Source of the DNA: Streptomyces corynorhini
GTDB taxonomy: Bacteria > Actinomycetota > Actinomycetes > Streptomycetales > Streptomycetaceae
DNA: 42,165 nt
Assembly (NCBI RefSeq): GCF_003346515.1
Contig: NZ_QQNA01000019.1
Span: forward strand, 481-42,645
Reading direction: 5' to 3'
In this document: positions 16,185 to 24,174 of the stretch, piece after piece
Numbering within the stretch: the first letter of the stretch is position 1
Layout: each line of letters starts with the position of its first letter
Notes under the pieces: generated by a model
The model's input: the letters and a program-made list of their open reading frames with translations, nothing else
What the model was told of the DNA's origin: nothing
Databases searched by the model: none
Made by a program: the position numbers and the translations under genes

Positions 16185-17336
16185 CTACTTGTCGATGTCG
16201 CCGACGACGAAGAACAGCGACCCCAGGATCGCCACCATGTCCGCCACCTGCGTCCCTGGCAGCAGTTCGGTCAGCGCCTGGATGTTGTTGAACGAGGCCG
16301 AGCGCAGCTTCAGCCGGTACGGCGTCTTCTCGCCCTTCGACACCAGGTAGTAGCCGTTGACGCCGAGCGGGTTCTCCGTCCAGGCGTACGTGTGGCCCTC
16401 CGGGGCCTTCAGCACCTTGGGCAGCCGCTGGTTGATCGGGCCCGGCGGCAGCTCGGCGATCCGGTCCAGGCAGGCGTCCGCCAGCGCCAGCGCGTTGTGC
16501 GTCTGGTCCAGCAGGCATTCGAACCGCGCCAGGCAGTCGCCCTCCTCGCGGGTCACCACCTTGAGCGTGCCGCCCAGTTCGCCGTAGCCGAGATACGGCT
16601 CGTCGCGGCGCAGGTCGAAGTCCACCCCCGAGGCGCGGGCGATCGGCCCCGACACCCCGTACGCGTGCACCGCCTCCCGCGACAGCACCCCGACGCCGCG
16701 CGTACGCCCCCGGAAGATCTCGTTGCCGAGGACCAGCCGGTCGTACACGTCCATCCGCGAGCGCACGTCGGCGATCGCGTGCCGGGCGCGGCCCTGCCAG
16801 CCCGCCGGAAGGTCCTCCTTGAGGCCGCCGACCCGGTTGAACATGTAGTGCATCCGGCCGCCGGAGATCTCCTCCATCACGGCCTGCAGCTCCTCGCGCT
16901 CCCGGAACGCGTGGAACATCGGGGTGATGCCGCCCAGCTCCAGCGGATACGAGCCGAGGAACATCAGATGGTTCAGCACCCGGTTCAGCTCGGCGAGCAG
17001 CGTCCTGGTCCACACGGCGCGCTCGGGCACCTCCATGCCGAGCATCCGCTCGACGGCCATCACCACACCCAGCTCGTTGGCGAACGCCGACAGCCAGTCG
17101 TGGCGGTTGGCGAGCATCACGATCTGCCGGTAGTCCCGCGCCTCGAAAAGCTTCTCCGCACCCCGGTGCATATAGCCGATCACCGGCTCCGCCTGCCGGA
17201 TCACCTCGCCGTCCAGCACGAGGCGCAGCCGGAGCACACCGTGGGTGGAGGGGTGCTGCGGACCGATATTGAGCACCATGTCGGTGCTCTCCGCCGCGCC
17301 GCCGATGCCGACCGTCGTCCGGGTGGTCTCCGTCAT
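16185..17336 (-). CDS. nuoD2: Second NADH-quinone oxidoreductase subunit D (NuoD2)
   Basis: Homologue of the 49-kDa peripheral-arm subunit of complex I, which forms the quinone pocket with NuoB. 383 residues, slightly shorter than canonical NuoD. Motifs [15 protein letters not shown] (with the quinone-site His32), GYMHRGAEK (57-62), [43 protein letters not shown] and the C-terminal GDIDK are kept. The Tyr that pairs with the quinone-site His (Tyr87 of Thermus Nqo4) is Trp81 here. No other nuo gene lies nearby, so it is an orphan paralogue. ATG 17336 overlaps the stop of the upstream methyltransferase by four bases (ATGA), so the two are translationally coupled. Confidence 0.93.
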   Translation of the reverse strand: MTETTRTTVGIGGAAESTDMVLNIGPQHPSTHGVLRLRLVLDGEVIRQAEPVIGYMHRGAEKLFEARDYRQIVMLANRHDWLSAFANELGVVMAVERMLGMEVPERAVWTRTLLAELNRVLNHLMFLGSYPLELGGITPMFHAFREREELQAVMEEISGGRMHYMFNRVGGLKEDLPAGWQGRARHAIADVRSRMDVYDRLVLGNEIFRGRTRGVGVLSREAVHAYGVSGPIARASGVDFDLRRDEPYLGYGELGGTLKVVTREEGDCLARFECLLDQTHNALALADACLDRIAELPPGPINQRLPKVLKAPEGHTYAWTENPLGVNGYYLVSKGEKTPYRLKLRSASFNNIQALTELLPGTQVADMVAILGSLFFVVGDIDK

Positions 17337-18415
17337 GGGCCACAGTCTCTCAGAGCGCCGTCCGGGCCACTCGGAGCGGTACCGACCGGCTGGACGAGCC
17401 ACCCGAAGTCGCCCAGCCCGCCGCGCGCCGTCAGCTCCGCCGCCGCCCCGGCCGCCGACAGCGCCCGTACGTAGCCGGGCGGGTCGGTGGCGGCGAGGGC
17501 GAGCGGCGGGCGCGCCCCGCTCACCCCGAGCCTGCGCAGCGCCTCGCGCTGCGTCAGCAGCTCCGCGCCGGGCAACGCGCAGGCGTCCAGGGCCACATGG
17601 GCGGTCAGATCGCGCCCGCCGTCCGGTACGGGAGCCACCTCGCGGCCCGCCCGGAAGCCGGTCAGGGTGCCGAACGGCGGGCGGGCCGCCCGTACGTGCG
17701 CGTAGTCGACGGCGACGGCGAGCCCCCGCTCCAGGGTGGCCACCGCCGCCGCCCACGCCTCGTCGCGGGGGCGGCCGATCTCCGCCCGCGTCCCGGGGCC
17801 GGCCGCCGGCCACCAGCGCTCCAGCCACCGGGCGTCGGCGCCCTCGACCGGCTCGCCCGGCTCCTCGGAGCCGTCCGGCCGGACCAGGACGTAGCGCACC
17901 ACACCGTCCTCGCCGGTCTCCGCGACGTCGACGGGCACGTTGTCGAGCCACTCGTTCGCGAACAGCAGCCCCCGCACCCCGCGCGGCGGCCGCGCGCACC
18001 ACTCGATCCTCGGGTCGAGCCCGGCGGGCCTGGCGGCGCGCTCGACGGCGTACGGGCGCACCGTGAGGCCGTCGGGGACCGCCGCCAGGATCCCGGTCAG
18101 CAGCTCGCCGTGGCCCGCGCCGAGGTCGACGACCGCGATCTCGTCGGTCGCCAGCTCCCGCGCCGTCCCGGCCAGCAGCCGGGCCACGGCGGTGGCGAAG
18201 AGCGGGGAGGCGTGCACGGAGGTACGGAAGTGCGCGGCGGGGCCCTCGGGGCGCAGATAGAAGCCGTCCGGGCCGTACAGCGCCGCCTCGGCGGCCACGC
18301 GCCACCGTACGGGCTCCGCCTCCGCCGCCCCGGCCCGCCGTTCCGGTTCCGTCCCGTACCGGCCGCCGCGCGTGCCCCGCGCCCTGTCCGTCTCGTGCGT
18401 CACATCATCCACCAC
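17333..18415 (-). CDS. MidA/NDUFAF7-family SAM-dependent methyltransferase (DUF185)
   Basis: Class I methyltransferase related to mitochondrial NDUFAF7/MidA, which dimethylates an arginine of the complex I 49-kDa subunit (the NuoD homologue). Family marks seen: [16 protein letters not shown] near the N-terminus, the SAM motif [27 protein letters not shown] (equivalent to the ANEFLDALPV motif), LAVAVDYAH, and [30 protein letters not shown] (equivalent to GTLR...DITAHVDF). About 360 residues from GTG 18415, with GGAG 10 bases upstream; GTG 18403 is an alternative. It is directly coupled to nuoD2, which is the expected substrate by homology. It is divergent from the histidine kinase gene with under 100 bases between. 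Confidence 0.88.
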   Translation of the reverse strand: MVDDVTHETDRARGTRGGRYGTEPERRAGAAEAEPVRWRVAAEAALYGPDGFYLRPEGPAAHFRTSVHASPLFATAVARLLAGTARELATDEIAVVDLGAGHGELLTGILAAVPDGLTVRPYAVERAARPAGLDPRIEWCARPPRGVRGLLFANEWLDNVPVDVAETGEDGVVRYVLVRPDGSEEPGEPVEGADARWLERWWPAAGPGTRAEIGRPRDEAWAAAVATLERGLAVAVDYAHVRAARPPFGTLTGFRAGREVAPVPDGGRDLTAHVALDACALPGAELLTQREALRRLGVSGARPPLALAATDPPGYVRALSAAGAAAELTARGGLGDFGWLVQPVGTAPSGPDGALRDCGP

Positions 18416-18498
18416 GACGCCAAGTCTCCACCTTGGGGAGTACGCTTCCGCCGACCGGATCGACCCTCCGGTTGACCCGTCCGCCGTCTCCGCCTCCC

Positions 18499-18504
18499 TA
18501 CGCT
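18499..18504 (+). promoter_or_regulatory. Candidate -10 element of histidine kinase gene (leaderless)
   Basis: TACGCT stands seven bases before the GTG start at 18512. TTGACC (18472-18477) is a possible -35 but the spacer would be 21 bases. The same TACGCTGGG string precedes the gene at 28695. Confidence 0.35.
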
Positions 18505-18511
18505 GGGTTAC

Positions 18512-19711
18512 GTGCAGCGCTTCTACGACTTCCTCCGCAGACACCCGACGAGTGTCGACAGTTTTCTGGCTGTCCTCCTCTTCGGGTTCTCCCTGTTGTG
18601 GGCGGTCCAGACGAACCTCGGCGTCGCGCCCCGGCTGGTGGCGATGGCGGCCGTTCTGCTGCTGAGCCTGTCGGTGGCGCTGCGCCGTCGCGCGCCCGCC
18701 AAGATCCTGCTCCTGGTGACGGCCGTGGGCGTCGCGCAGCTCGTGCTGGACGTGGATGTCAACCCGGCGGACTTCGCGATGCTGGTGATCATCTACACCG
18801 TCGCCTCGGAGGGCGGCCCGCGCTGGGCCTCCCGGTTCGCGCTGATCGGCGGGCTGCTCGCCGCGCCGCTGTCCCAGCTGCGCTGGCCGTCGGGTGACGA
18901 CGGGGTGCCGGGCCGGTTCTTCGCCGCGGTGGTGCTGGCCGTGCCCTTCGTCCTCGCCTGGGTGCTCGGCGACTCGATCAGGACCCGGCGCGCCTACCTG
19001 GAGCAGCTGGAGGAGCGCGCCACCCGGCTGGAGAAGGAGCGCGAGGCACAGGCCAAGGTGGCGGTCGCCGCCGAGCGCGCCAGGATCGCCCGTGAGCTGC
19101 ACGATGTCGTCGCGCACAACGTCTCGGTGATGGTGGTCCAGGCCGACGGTGCCGCCTACGTCCTGGATGCCGCGCCCGACCAGGCGAAACAGGCGCTGGA
19201 GACCATTTCGAGCACGGGCCGCCAGGCGCTCGCCGAGATGCGCCGACTGCTCGGGGTGCTGCGGACCGGCGATGCCAAGGAGAGCGGCGAGTACGTGCCG
19301 CAGCCCGATGTGGGCCAGATCGAGGAGCTGATCGAGAAGGTGCGCGAGGCCGGTCTCGCCGTGGACTTCCGCGTCGAGGGCACCGCCCGCCCGCTGCCCA
19401 GCGGCGTCGAGCTGACGGCGTACCGCATCGTGCAGGAGGCGCTCACCAACAGCCGCAAGCACGGCGGTCCCGATGTCGGCGCCAGCGTGCGGCTCGTCTA
19501 CTTCGACGACGGACTGGGGCTGCTGGTGGAGGACGACGGCCGGGGCGCGGCCCAGGAGCTGTACGTGGACGGTGGGGCGGACGGCCGCGGGCACGGGATG
19601 ATCGGGATGCGGGAGCGGGTCGGTATGGTCGGCGGCACGCTGGACGCCGGGCCGCGGCCCGGCGGCGGATTCCGGATCAGCGCGCTGCTGCCGCTGAAGC
19701 CCGCGGACTGA
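18512..19711 (+). CDS. NarL-type two-component sensor histidine kinase
   Basis: Membrane sensor of 399 residues. Four to five N-terminal helices span about 16-152 (a DUF7134-like sensor region without a large extracytoplasmic loop), then a short coiled linker ([17 protein letters not shown]), a HisKA_3 dimerisation/phosphoacceptor domain with [19 protein letters not shown] (phosphorylated His197), and a HATPase domain with N-box [11 protein letters not shown], and VEDDGRG and [17 protein letters not shown]-boxes. The GTG at 18512 is taken as start ([12 protein letters not shown]). The cognate response regulator follows after 184 bases. The signal is unknown; the compact membrane sensor is typical of Streptomyces envelope-stress-responding NarL kinases, but that is only a general expectation. 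Confidence 0.94.
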   Translation: MQRFYDFLRRHPTSVDSFLAVLLFGFSLLWAVQTNLGVAPRLVAMAAVLLLSLSVALRRRAPAKILLLVTAVGVAQLVLDVDVNPADFAMLVIIYTVASEGGPRWASRFALIGGLLAAPLSQLRWPSGDDGVPGRFFAAVVLAVPFVLAWVLGDSIRTRRAYLEQLEERATRLEKEREAQAKVAVAAERARIARELHDVVAHNVSVMVVQADGAAYVLDAAPDQAKQALETISSTGRQALAEMRRLLGVLRTGDAKESGEYVPQPDVGQIEELIEKVREAGLAVDFRVEGTARPLPSGVELTAYRIVQEALTNSRKHGGPDVGASVRLVYFDDGLGLLVEDDGRGAAQELYVDGGADGRGHGMIGMRERVGMVGGTLDAGPRPGGGFRISALLPLKPAD

Positions 19712-19776
19712 GCGCGAGCCGTCCGGTCGCCGTCGCCGTCCGTCCCCGGTCCCATCCGGCTGTCGCGCCCCTTCCG

Positions 19777-19830
19777 CTCCGCCGTCCGCCTCTCCTCCGC
19801 CGTCCGCCTCTCCTCCGCCGTCCGTCCCTT
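19777..19830 (+). repeat. 18-bp tandem repeat in kinase-regulator spacer
   Basis: Two exact copies of an 18-base pyrimidine-rich unit (core CTCCGCCGTCCGCCTCT at 19777-19793 and 19795-19811) and a diverged third and partial fourth copy. The repeat lies in the 184-base spacer between the histidine kinase and response regulator genes. Confidence 0.75.
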
Positions 19831-19895
19831 CTCCGCCGTACGTCCCCCGCCTTCTTCCCCGTTCCGCTCGGCCTACTGGACAAGGACCCCCCCAT

Positions 19896-20570
19896 ATGTC
19901 GATTCGCGTGATGCTCGTCGACGATCAGGTACTTCTGCGCACCGGTTTCCGTATGGTGCTGGCCGCGCAGCCGGACATGGATGTCGTCGCCGAGGCAGGC
20001 AACGGCGCCGAGGCCATCGAGACGCTCCGCTCCACCAAGGTGGACGTCGTCCTGATGGACGTGCGCATGCCCCGGCTGGACGGCGTCGAGGCCACCCGCC
20101 GGATCTGCGCCCAGCCCGGCGCCCCCAGAGTGCTGATCCTGACCACCTTCGACCTCGACGAGTACGCGTTCTCCGGTCTCAAGGCGGGCGCCAGCGGGTT
20201 CATGCTGAAGGACGTCCCGCCGGGCGAGCTGCTGAGCGCGATCCGCGCGGTGCACAGCGGCGACGCGGTCGTCGCCCCGTCCACCACGCGTCGGCTCCTG
20301 GACCGCTTCTCACCGATGCTGCCGGGCGGCGCGCAGCCGCGGAACAAGGAGCTGGACCGGCTGACCAGCCGCGAGAGCGAAGTGCTGCTGCTGGTCGCGC
20401 AGGGGCTGTCGAACGGCGAGATCGCGGGCCGGCTGGTGCTCTCCGAGGCGACCGTGAAGACGCATGTCGGCCGGATCCTCACCAAACTCGGCCTGCGCGA
20501 CCGCGTCCAGGTCGTGGTCCTCGCCTACGAGACCGGGCTGGTGCGCGCCGGGGGCAACCCGGGGCTCTGA
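19896..20570 (+). CDS. NarL/FixJ-family response regulator
   Basis: 224-residue DNA-binding response regulator paired with the kinase upstream. Receiver domain (about 3-118) with acidic pocket VDD (8-10), phosphoacceptor Asp55 in VVLMDVRMP, the switch Thr in ILTTFD and Lys in MLKDV. LuxR-type HTH (about 155-215) [51 protein letters not shown] 19896 has AAGGA about 11 bases upstream. The stop converges with the ArsR-type regulator gene, with about 110 bases in between and no convincing hairpin. Target genes cannot be assigned. Confidence 0.95.
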   Translation: MSIRVMLVDDQVLLRTGFRMVLAAQPDMDVVAEAGNGAEAIETLRSTKVDVVLMDVRMPRLDGVEATRRICAQPGAPRVLILTTFDLDEYAFSGLKAGASGFMLKDVPPGELLSAIRAVHSGDAVVAPSTTRRLLDRFSPMLPGGAQPRNKELDRLTSRESEVLLLVAQGLSNGEIAGRLVLSEATVKTHVGRILTKLGLRDRVQVVVLAYETGLVRAGGNPGL

Positions 20571-20679
20571 GCGGCCCGTCTCGCCCGCCGCTCGCCCGCC
20601 TGCCGCTCTCCCGTCGCTCGCCGGGCGCGTGACCGGGCCGTGGCCGGGCCGTGGCCGGAGCCGGACACGTACGGTCCGT

Positions 20680-21828
20680 TCAGCGCAGCATCCCCTCCAG
20701 GAAGTCGCTGCCGAGCCGCGCCACCACGGCGACGTCCAGCTGGTGCAGTACGTAGCGGCCGCGCCGCTGCGTCGTCAGCAGCCCCGCCTTGCGCAGCACG
20801 GCGAGGTGCCGGGAGACCTCGGGTGCGGTGATCCCGTTCGCGTCGGCCAGCTCGCCCGTCGTGTACGCGCCCCGCGCGAGGTAGCGGCAGAGCCGCATCC
20901 GCTGCGGGTGGGCGACGGCCTCCAGGCGCAGCTTGACGGTGTCGACCGGGGTGCTGGCGCCGGCCAGTTCGCGGCCGGAGACCGGGTACTGGACGACGGG
21001 CTGCCAGCCCGGGGCGTGCAGCGCGATCAGGTGCGGCCACCCGAAGGCGGTGGGCAGCAGCGTCACGCCTGCGCCGGATCCCGAGCCGGATCCCGAGCCG
21101 GATCCCGAGCCCGAGTCGGCTTCGAAGGCGGTCGTCCGGCCGTGGCCGAGCTTGTCCACGACGATCCGCGTGCGTGGACCGTCCCGCTCGACCGTGACCG
21201 CGGGGGAGACCGCCGCCATCGCTTCGGCGAGCCCCTGACGGCGCAGCAGCTCCGTCTTGTGGCGGGCGTCGGCGGCGAGCTGCACCCGCACGCGCCGCCA
21301 GGTGTCCGCGAAGAACACCTCGTCGCACTCCTCGAACAGCCGCCGTATCCACGCCCTGACGGCGGGCGGGTCGTCGAGCATGCGACGGGCGAAGGCCGCC
21401 TGACGCGGGCCCCTGGCCGCCGCCAGCTCCAGGGCGCGCTTGCGCACGGCCGCGTCGACGAGCGGCGACGCGATGCCCTCCCCGTACCGGCTGGCGCAGG
21501 AGATCTCCATCGCGGCGGCGACGTACCGCTCGTCGTCCATCCGGTCGAGGTCGTCCAGCTCCTCGGCGAGGGTCTCGCGCGGCGTGGGAGGCAGCAGGAT
21601 GTCGGCGCGGGCGGCACGCCACAGGAAGTCCGCCTCGTGCAGCCGGTCGGCCAGCTCGGGCTTGAGGGAGGCGGCGGTGGCGGTGGTCCAGCCGTGCAGC
21701 CTGGCGTGGTGGCCGGGCTCGGACAGCGCGTGCAGGGCCGCCGCCAGCTCGGCCAGCGGGGAGGGGGCGAACGAGATCCGCTCCTGGGGCAGCCCGGTGA
21801 TGTCGATGAACACGCTCATGTCCTCCAT
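20680..21828 (-). CDS. ArsR-type winged-helix regulator with DUF5937-like N-terminus
   Basis: 382-residue regulator. The N-terminal ~270 residues match the DUF5937-like module common in Streptomyces ArsR regulators (ITGLPQERISFAPSPLAELAAALHALSEPGHHARLHGW). It is followed by a winged helix near residues 295-375: LEAVAHPQRMRLCRYLARGAYTTGELADANGITAPEVSRHLAVLRKAGLLTTQRRGRYVLHQL. Between them is a Gly-Ser repeat (DSGSGSGSGSGSGSGA) encoded by a 12-bp tandem repeat. No metal-binding Cys motif is evident, so a metal sensor role is unlikely. ATG 21828 is favoured because GGGGGAGG lies 4-5 bases upstream; ATG 21819 is the alternative. A palindrome 32-52 bases upstream is a likely operator. Confidence 0.87.
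   Translation of the reverse strand: MEDMSVFIDITGLPQERISFAPSPLAELAAALHALSEPGHHARLHGWTTATAASLKPELADRLHEADFLWRAARADILLPPTPRETLAEELDDLDRMDDERYVAAAMEISCASRYGEGIASPLVDAAVRKRALELAAARGPRQAAFARRMLDDPPAVRAWIRRLFEECDEVFFADTWRRVRVQLAADARHKTELLRRQGLAEAMAAVSPAVTVERDGPRTRIVVDKLGHGRTTAFEADSGSGSGSGSGSGSGAGVTLLPTAFGWPHLIALHAPGWQPVVQYPVSGRELAGASTPVDTVKLRLEAVAHPQRMRLCRYLARGAYTTGELADANGITAPEVSRHLAVLRKAGLLTTQRRGRYVLHQLDVAVVARLGSDFLEGMLR
21075..21110 (-). repeat. 12-bp x3 in-frame tandem repeat in the ArsR-type gene
   Basis: Three exact copies of CGGATCCCGAGC (plus-strand reading) starting at 21075, 21087 and 21099. They encode the Gly-Ser linker of the regulator, so copy-number change would alter linker length without a frameshift. 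Confidence 0.85.
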
Positions 21829-21859
21829 GCTGCCTCCCCCCACTGACAACGGGCGCCTC

Positions 21860-21880
21860 GATTGACGGCGCCCGTCAATC
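21860..21880. promoter_or_regulatory. Palindromic operator candidate between divergent genes
   Basis: GATTGACGG (21860-21868), CGC, CCGTCAATC (21872-21880): a perfect 9-bp inverted repeat. Both arms contain TTGACG, one pointing to each flanking gene, so it could overlap divergent -35 elements. It lies 32 bases before the ArsR-type start and 40 before the small gene at 21920. Confidence 0.55.
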
Positions 21881-21919
21881 GGGACGCCCGGAGCCGGGTG
21901 CCCGGCGCAGGGTTGGCGC

Positions 21920-22162
21920 ATGGACGCCATTCAGCAGCACATGCTCGACAGCTACCGCGCCACCCTCCGGGGCGAGCCGGTCCCGCCGTCTCCCGGCCGG
22001 TACGACCGGGAGACGCTGCGCACGATCCGCGAGTACCGGCTGCTGCGCGCCGTCGAGACGCCCGCGCCCGGCACCGGCGGCGGCGCGTGGGCGGCGCCGG
22101 CCGCGCTGGCCCGGCTGCTCCGCCGCCCGCGCCGCCGACCGCCCGCGCCCGGCGCGCACTGA
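21920..22162 (+). CDS. Small hypothetical protein
   Basis: 80-codon frame beginning MDAIQQHMLDSYRATLRGEPVPPSPGRYDRETLRTIREYRLLRAV and ending in a low-complexity Pro/Arg/Ala tail. The first 45 residues look like a real small folded protein (amphipathic helices), resembling small Streptomyces proteins found next to ArsR-type regulators; the tail does not. It is divergent from the ArsR-type gene and shares the palindrome, which makes it the probable regulated target. No Shine-Dalgarno sequence is clear; CAGGGT stands six bases before the ATG. Function unknown. Confidence 0.55.
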   Translation: MDAIQQHMLDSYRATLRGEPVPPSPGRYDRETLRTIREYRLLRAVETPAPGTGGGAWAAPAALARLLRRPRRRPPAPGAH

Positions 22163-22210
22163 GCGCGTCCCGGGCGGTCGCGGCAGGCCGGGGGAGGGCG
22201 GCCCACAGGC

Positions 22211-22219
22211 TGTGGACAA
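22211..22219 (-). other. Single DnaA-box-like site
   Basis: TGTGGACAA, the complement of TTGTCCACA, the preferred Streptomyces DnaA box. It forms part of a short dyad CCACA-GGC-TGTGG (22203-22215) upstream of the DUF2520-panC operon. One box only, so not an origin. Confidence 0.3.
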
Positions 22220-22303
22220 CCCGGTGGCTGGTGGAAACGCTGGCGTAGCATGGCGAGAAATCGTCCGGTACCCCCTGCGGACTGGAACGGAAGGCCCCGC
22301 CGC

Positions 22304-23257
22304 GTGAACCCACCACCCCAGGCTCCCTTCGATCCCCGGGACCGCCCCGCCCGGCTCGGCGTCGGTGTCGTCGGCGCCGGCCGGGTGGGCCCCGCCCTCG
22401 CCGCGTCGCTGCGGCAGGCCGGGCACCACCCCGTCGCCGTGTCCGGGGTCTCCGACGCCTCGGTGCGCAGAGCGGGCGTGCTGCTGCCCGGCGTGCCGCT
22501 GGTCACCCCCGCCGACGTGCTCGCCCGCGCCGACCTGGTGCTGCTGACCGTCCCCGACGACGCGCTGCCGGGGCTGGTCGAGGGCCTCGCGGAGACCGGT
22601 GCCGTACGGCCGGGACAGCTGCTCGTGCACACCTCGGGGCGGTACGGCGTCAAGGTCCTCGAACCGGCCCTGCGCGCCGGGGCCCTGCCCCTCGCCCTCC
22701 ACCCGGCCATGACCTTCACCGGCAGCCCGGTGGACGTCCAGCGGCTGGCGGGCTGCTCGTTCGGCGTCACCGCGCCCGAGGAGCTGCGGCTGGCCGCGGA
22801 GGCGCTCGTCATCGAGATGGGCGGCGAGCCGGAGTGGATCGCGGAGGAGTCCCGTCCGCTCTACCACGCCGCCCTGGCCCTGGGCGCGAACCACCTGGTC
22901 ACCCTGGTCGCCCAGGCCATGGAGCTGCTCCGTACGGCCGGGGTCGCCGCCCCCGACCGGATGCTCGGCCCGCTGCTCGGCGCCGCCCTGGACAACGCGC
23001 TGCGCTCCGGCGACGCCGCGCTCACCGGGCCGGTCGCGCGCGGCGACGCGGGTACGGTCGCGGCGCACGTGGCGGAGTTGCGCGCGCACGCGCCCGGCGC
23101 CGTCGCCGGATATCTGGCGATGGCCCGCACCACCGCCGACCGGGCGCTCGCGCACGGGCTGCTCAAGCCCGAGCTGGCCGAGGACCTCCTCGGCGTCCTC
23201 GCGGCCGGCGACAGCCTCGGCGACCCGCGCGGAGGCGGCACGGGGGGCGCCCGATGA
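22304..23257 (+). CDS. Rossmann-fold DUF2520 oxidoreductase (PanG-like)
   Basis: 317-residue NAD(P)-binding protein. The N-terminal Rossmann domain has VGAGRVG (23-29), and the C-terminal DUF2520 domain has [10 protein letters not shown] and [15 protein letters not shown]. It is the homologue of Mycobacterium Rv3603c, also directly upstream of panC. Proteins with this domain pair (COG5495) include PanG, described as an alternative ketopantoate reductase; with panC adjacent, reduction of ketopantoate to pantoate is a reasonable but unproven assignment. GTG 22304 is taken as start because GGAAGG lies about 10 bases upstream; ATG 22250 would add 18 Pro/Arg-rich residues. The stop overlaps the panC start by four bases (ATGA). 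Confidence 0.88.
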   Translation: MNPPPQAPFDPRDRPARLGVGVVGAGRVGPALAASLRQAGHHPVAVSGVSDASVRRAGVLLPGVPLVTPADVLARADLVLLTVPDDALPGLVEGLAETGAVRPGQLLVHTSGRYGVKVLEPALRAGALPLALHPAMTFTGSPVDVQRLAGCSFGVTAPEELRLAAEALVIEMGGEPEWIAEESRPLYHAALALGANHLVTLVAQAMELLRTAGVAAPDRMLGPLLGAALDNALRSGDAALTGPVARGDAGTVAAHVAELRAHAPGAVAGYLAMARTTADRALAHGLLKPELAEDLLGVLAAGDSLGDPRGGGTGGAR

Positions 23258-24174
23258 GCCTCGCCCTCGCCACCTCCCGCGCCGATCTCGACAAGCTCCC
23301 GCAGCGGCGCGCCGCCCCCGGCGGTACCGCCCCGGCCCGTACCGCCGCCGTGCTCACCATGGGCGCGCTCCACGAGGGCCACGCGGCGCTCGTACGGGCG
23401 GCGCGCGCCCACGTCGGACCGGACGGGTTCGTCGTGGTCACCGTCTTCGTCAACCCGCTCCAGTTCGGCGCGGGGGAGGACCTCGACCGCTATCCGCGCA
23501 CCCTGGACGCCGATCTGGAGGTGGCAGGGAAGGCGGGGGCCGACGCCGTCTTCGCCCCGTCCACCGAAGAGGTCTACCCGGACGGGGCGCCCCTGGTGAC
23601 GCTCGCGGCCGGGCCCATGGGCGAGCGCCTCGAAGGCGCCTCGCGCCCCGGCCACTTCGACGGGATGCTCACCGTCGTCGGCAAGCTGCTGCACCTCACC
23701 CGCGCCGACGCCTCGTTCTTCGGCACCAAGGACGCCCAGCAGCTGGCCCTGGTCCGCCGGATGGTCCGCGATCTGAACTTCCCGGTCGAGATCGTCGGCG
23801 TACCGACGGTGCGCGAGGAGGACGGTCTCGCGCTCTCCAGCCGCAACCGCTATCTCTCCCCGGCCGAACGCCACACCGCCCTGGCCCTCTCCCGGGTGCT
23901 GTTCGCGGCCCGCGACGCCGACGCCCGTGATCTGCCCGACGCCCGCGGCGCGCGCGGCGCCGACGCCGTACGGGCCGCCGCCCGCGCCGTGCTCGACGCG
24001 GCGCGCGGCGCGCTGCCGCCGCTGACGCTCGACTATCTGGCGCTCGTCGACCCCGGCGACTTCACCGAGGTCCCCGACGGCCACACCGGCGACGCGGTCC
24101 TCGCCGTCGCCGCGCGCGTCGGCACCACCCGGCTGATCGACAACATCACCCTGAGACTTGGAGCGCCCCAATGA
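23254..24174 (+). CDS. panC: Pantothenate synthetase (pantoate--beta-alanine ligase) PanC
   Basis: Joins pantoate and beta-alanine with ATP in CoA synthesis; cytoplasmic class I aaRS-like fold. 306 residues with the HIGH-type TMGALHEGH (35-43), FVNPLQFG, the pantoate-site [32 protein letters not shown] and the KMSKS-like [11 protein letters not shown]. The N-terminus ([24 protein letters not shown]) is slightly longer than usual. It has 4-base overlaps with the DUF2520 gene before it and nadB after it, so translation is coupled on both sides. panD, which supplies beta-alanine and follows panC in mycobacteria, is not in this operon. Confidence 0.96.
   Translation: MSLALATSRADLDKLPQRRAAPGGTAPARTAAVLTMGALHEGHAALVRAARAHVGPDGFVVVTVFVNPLQFGAGEDLDRYPRTLDADLEVAGKAGADAVFAPSTEEVYPDGAPLVTLAAGPMGERLEGASRPGHFDGMLTVVGKLLHLTRADASFFGTKDAQQLALVRRMVRDLNFPVEIVGVPTVREEDGLALSSRNRYLSPAERHTALALSRVLFAARDADARDLPDARGARGADAVRAAARAVLDAARGALPPLTLDYLALVDPGDFTEVPDGHTGDAVLAVAARVGTTRLIDNITLRLGAPQ

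Noticed and set aside
22200..22250. Replication origin from the DnaA box
   Set aside because: Only one box; origins carry many clustered boxes and neighbouring dnaA/dnaN genes.
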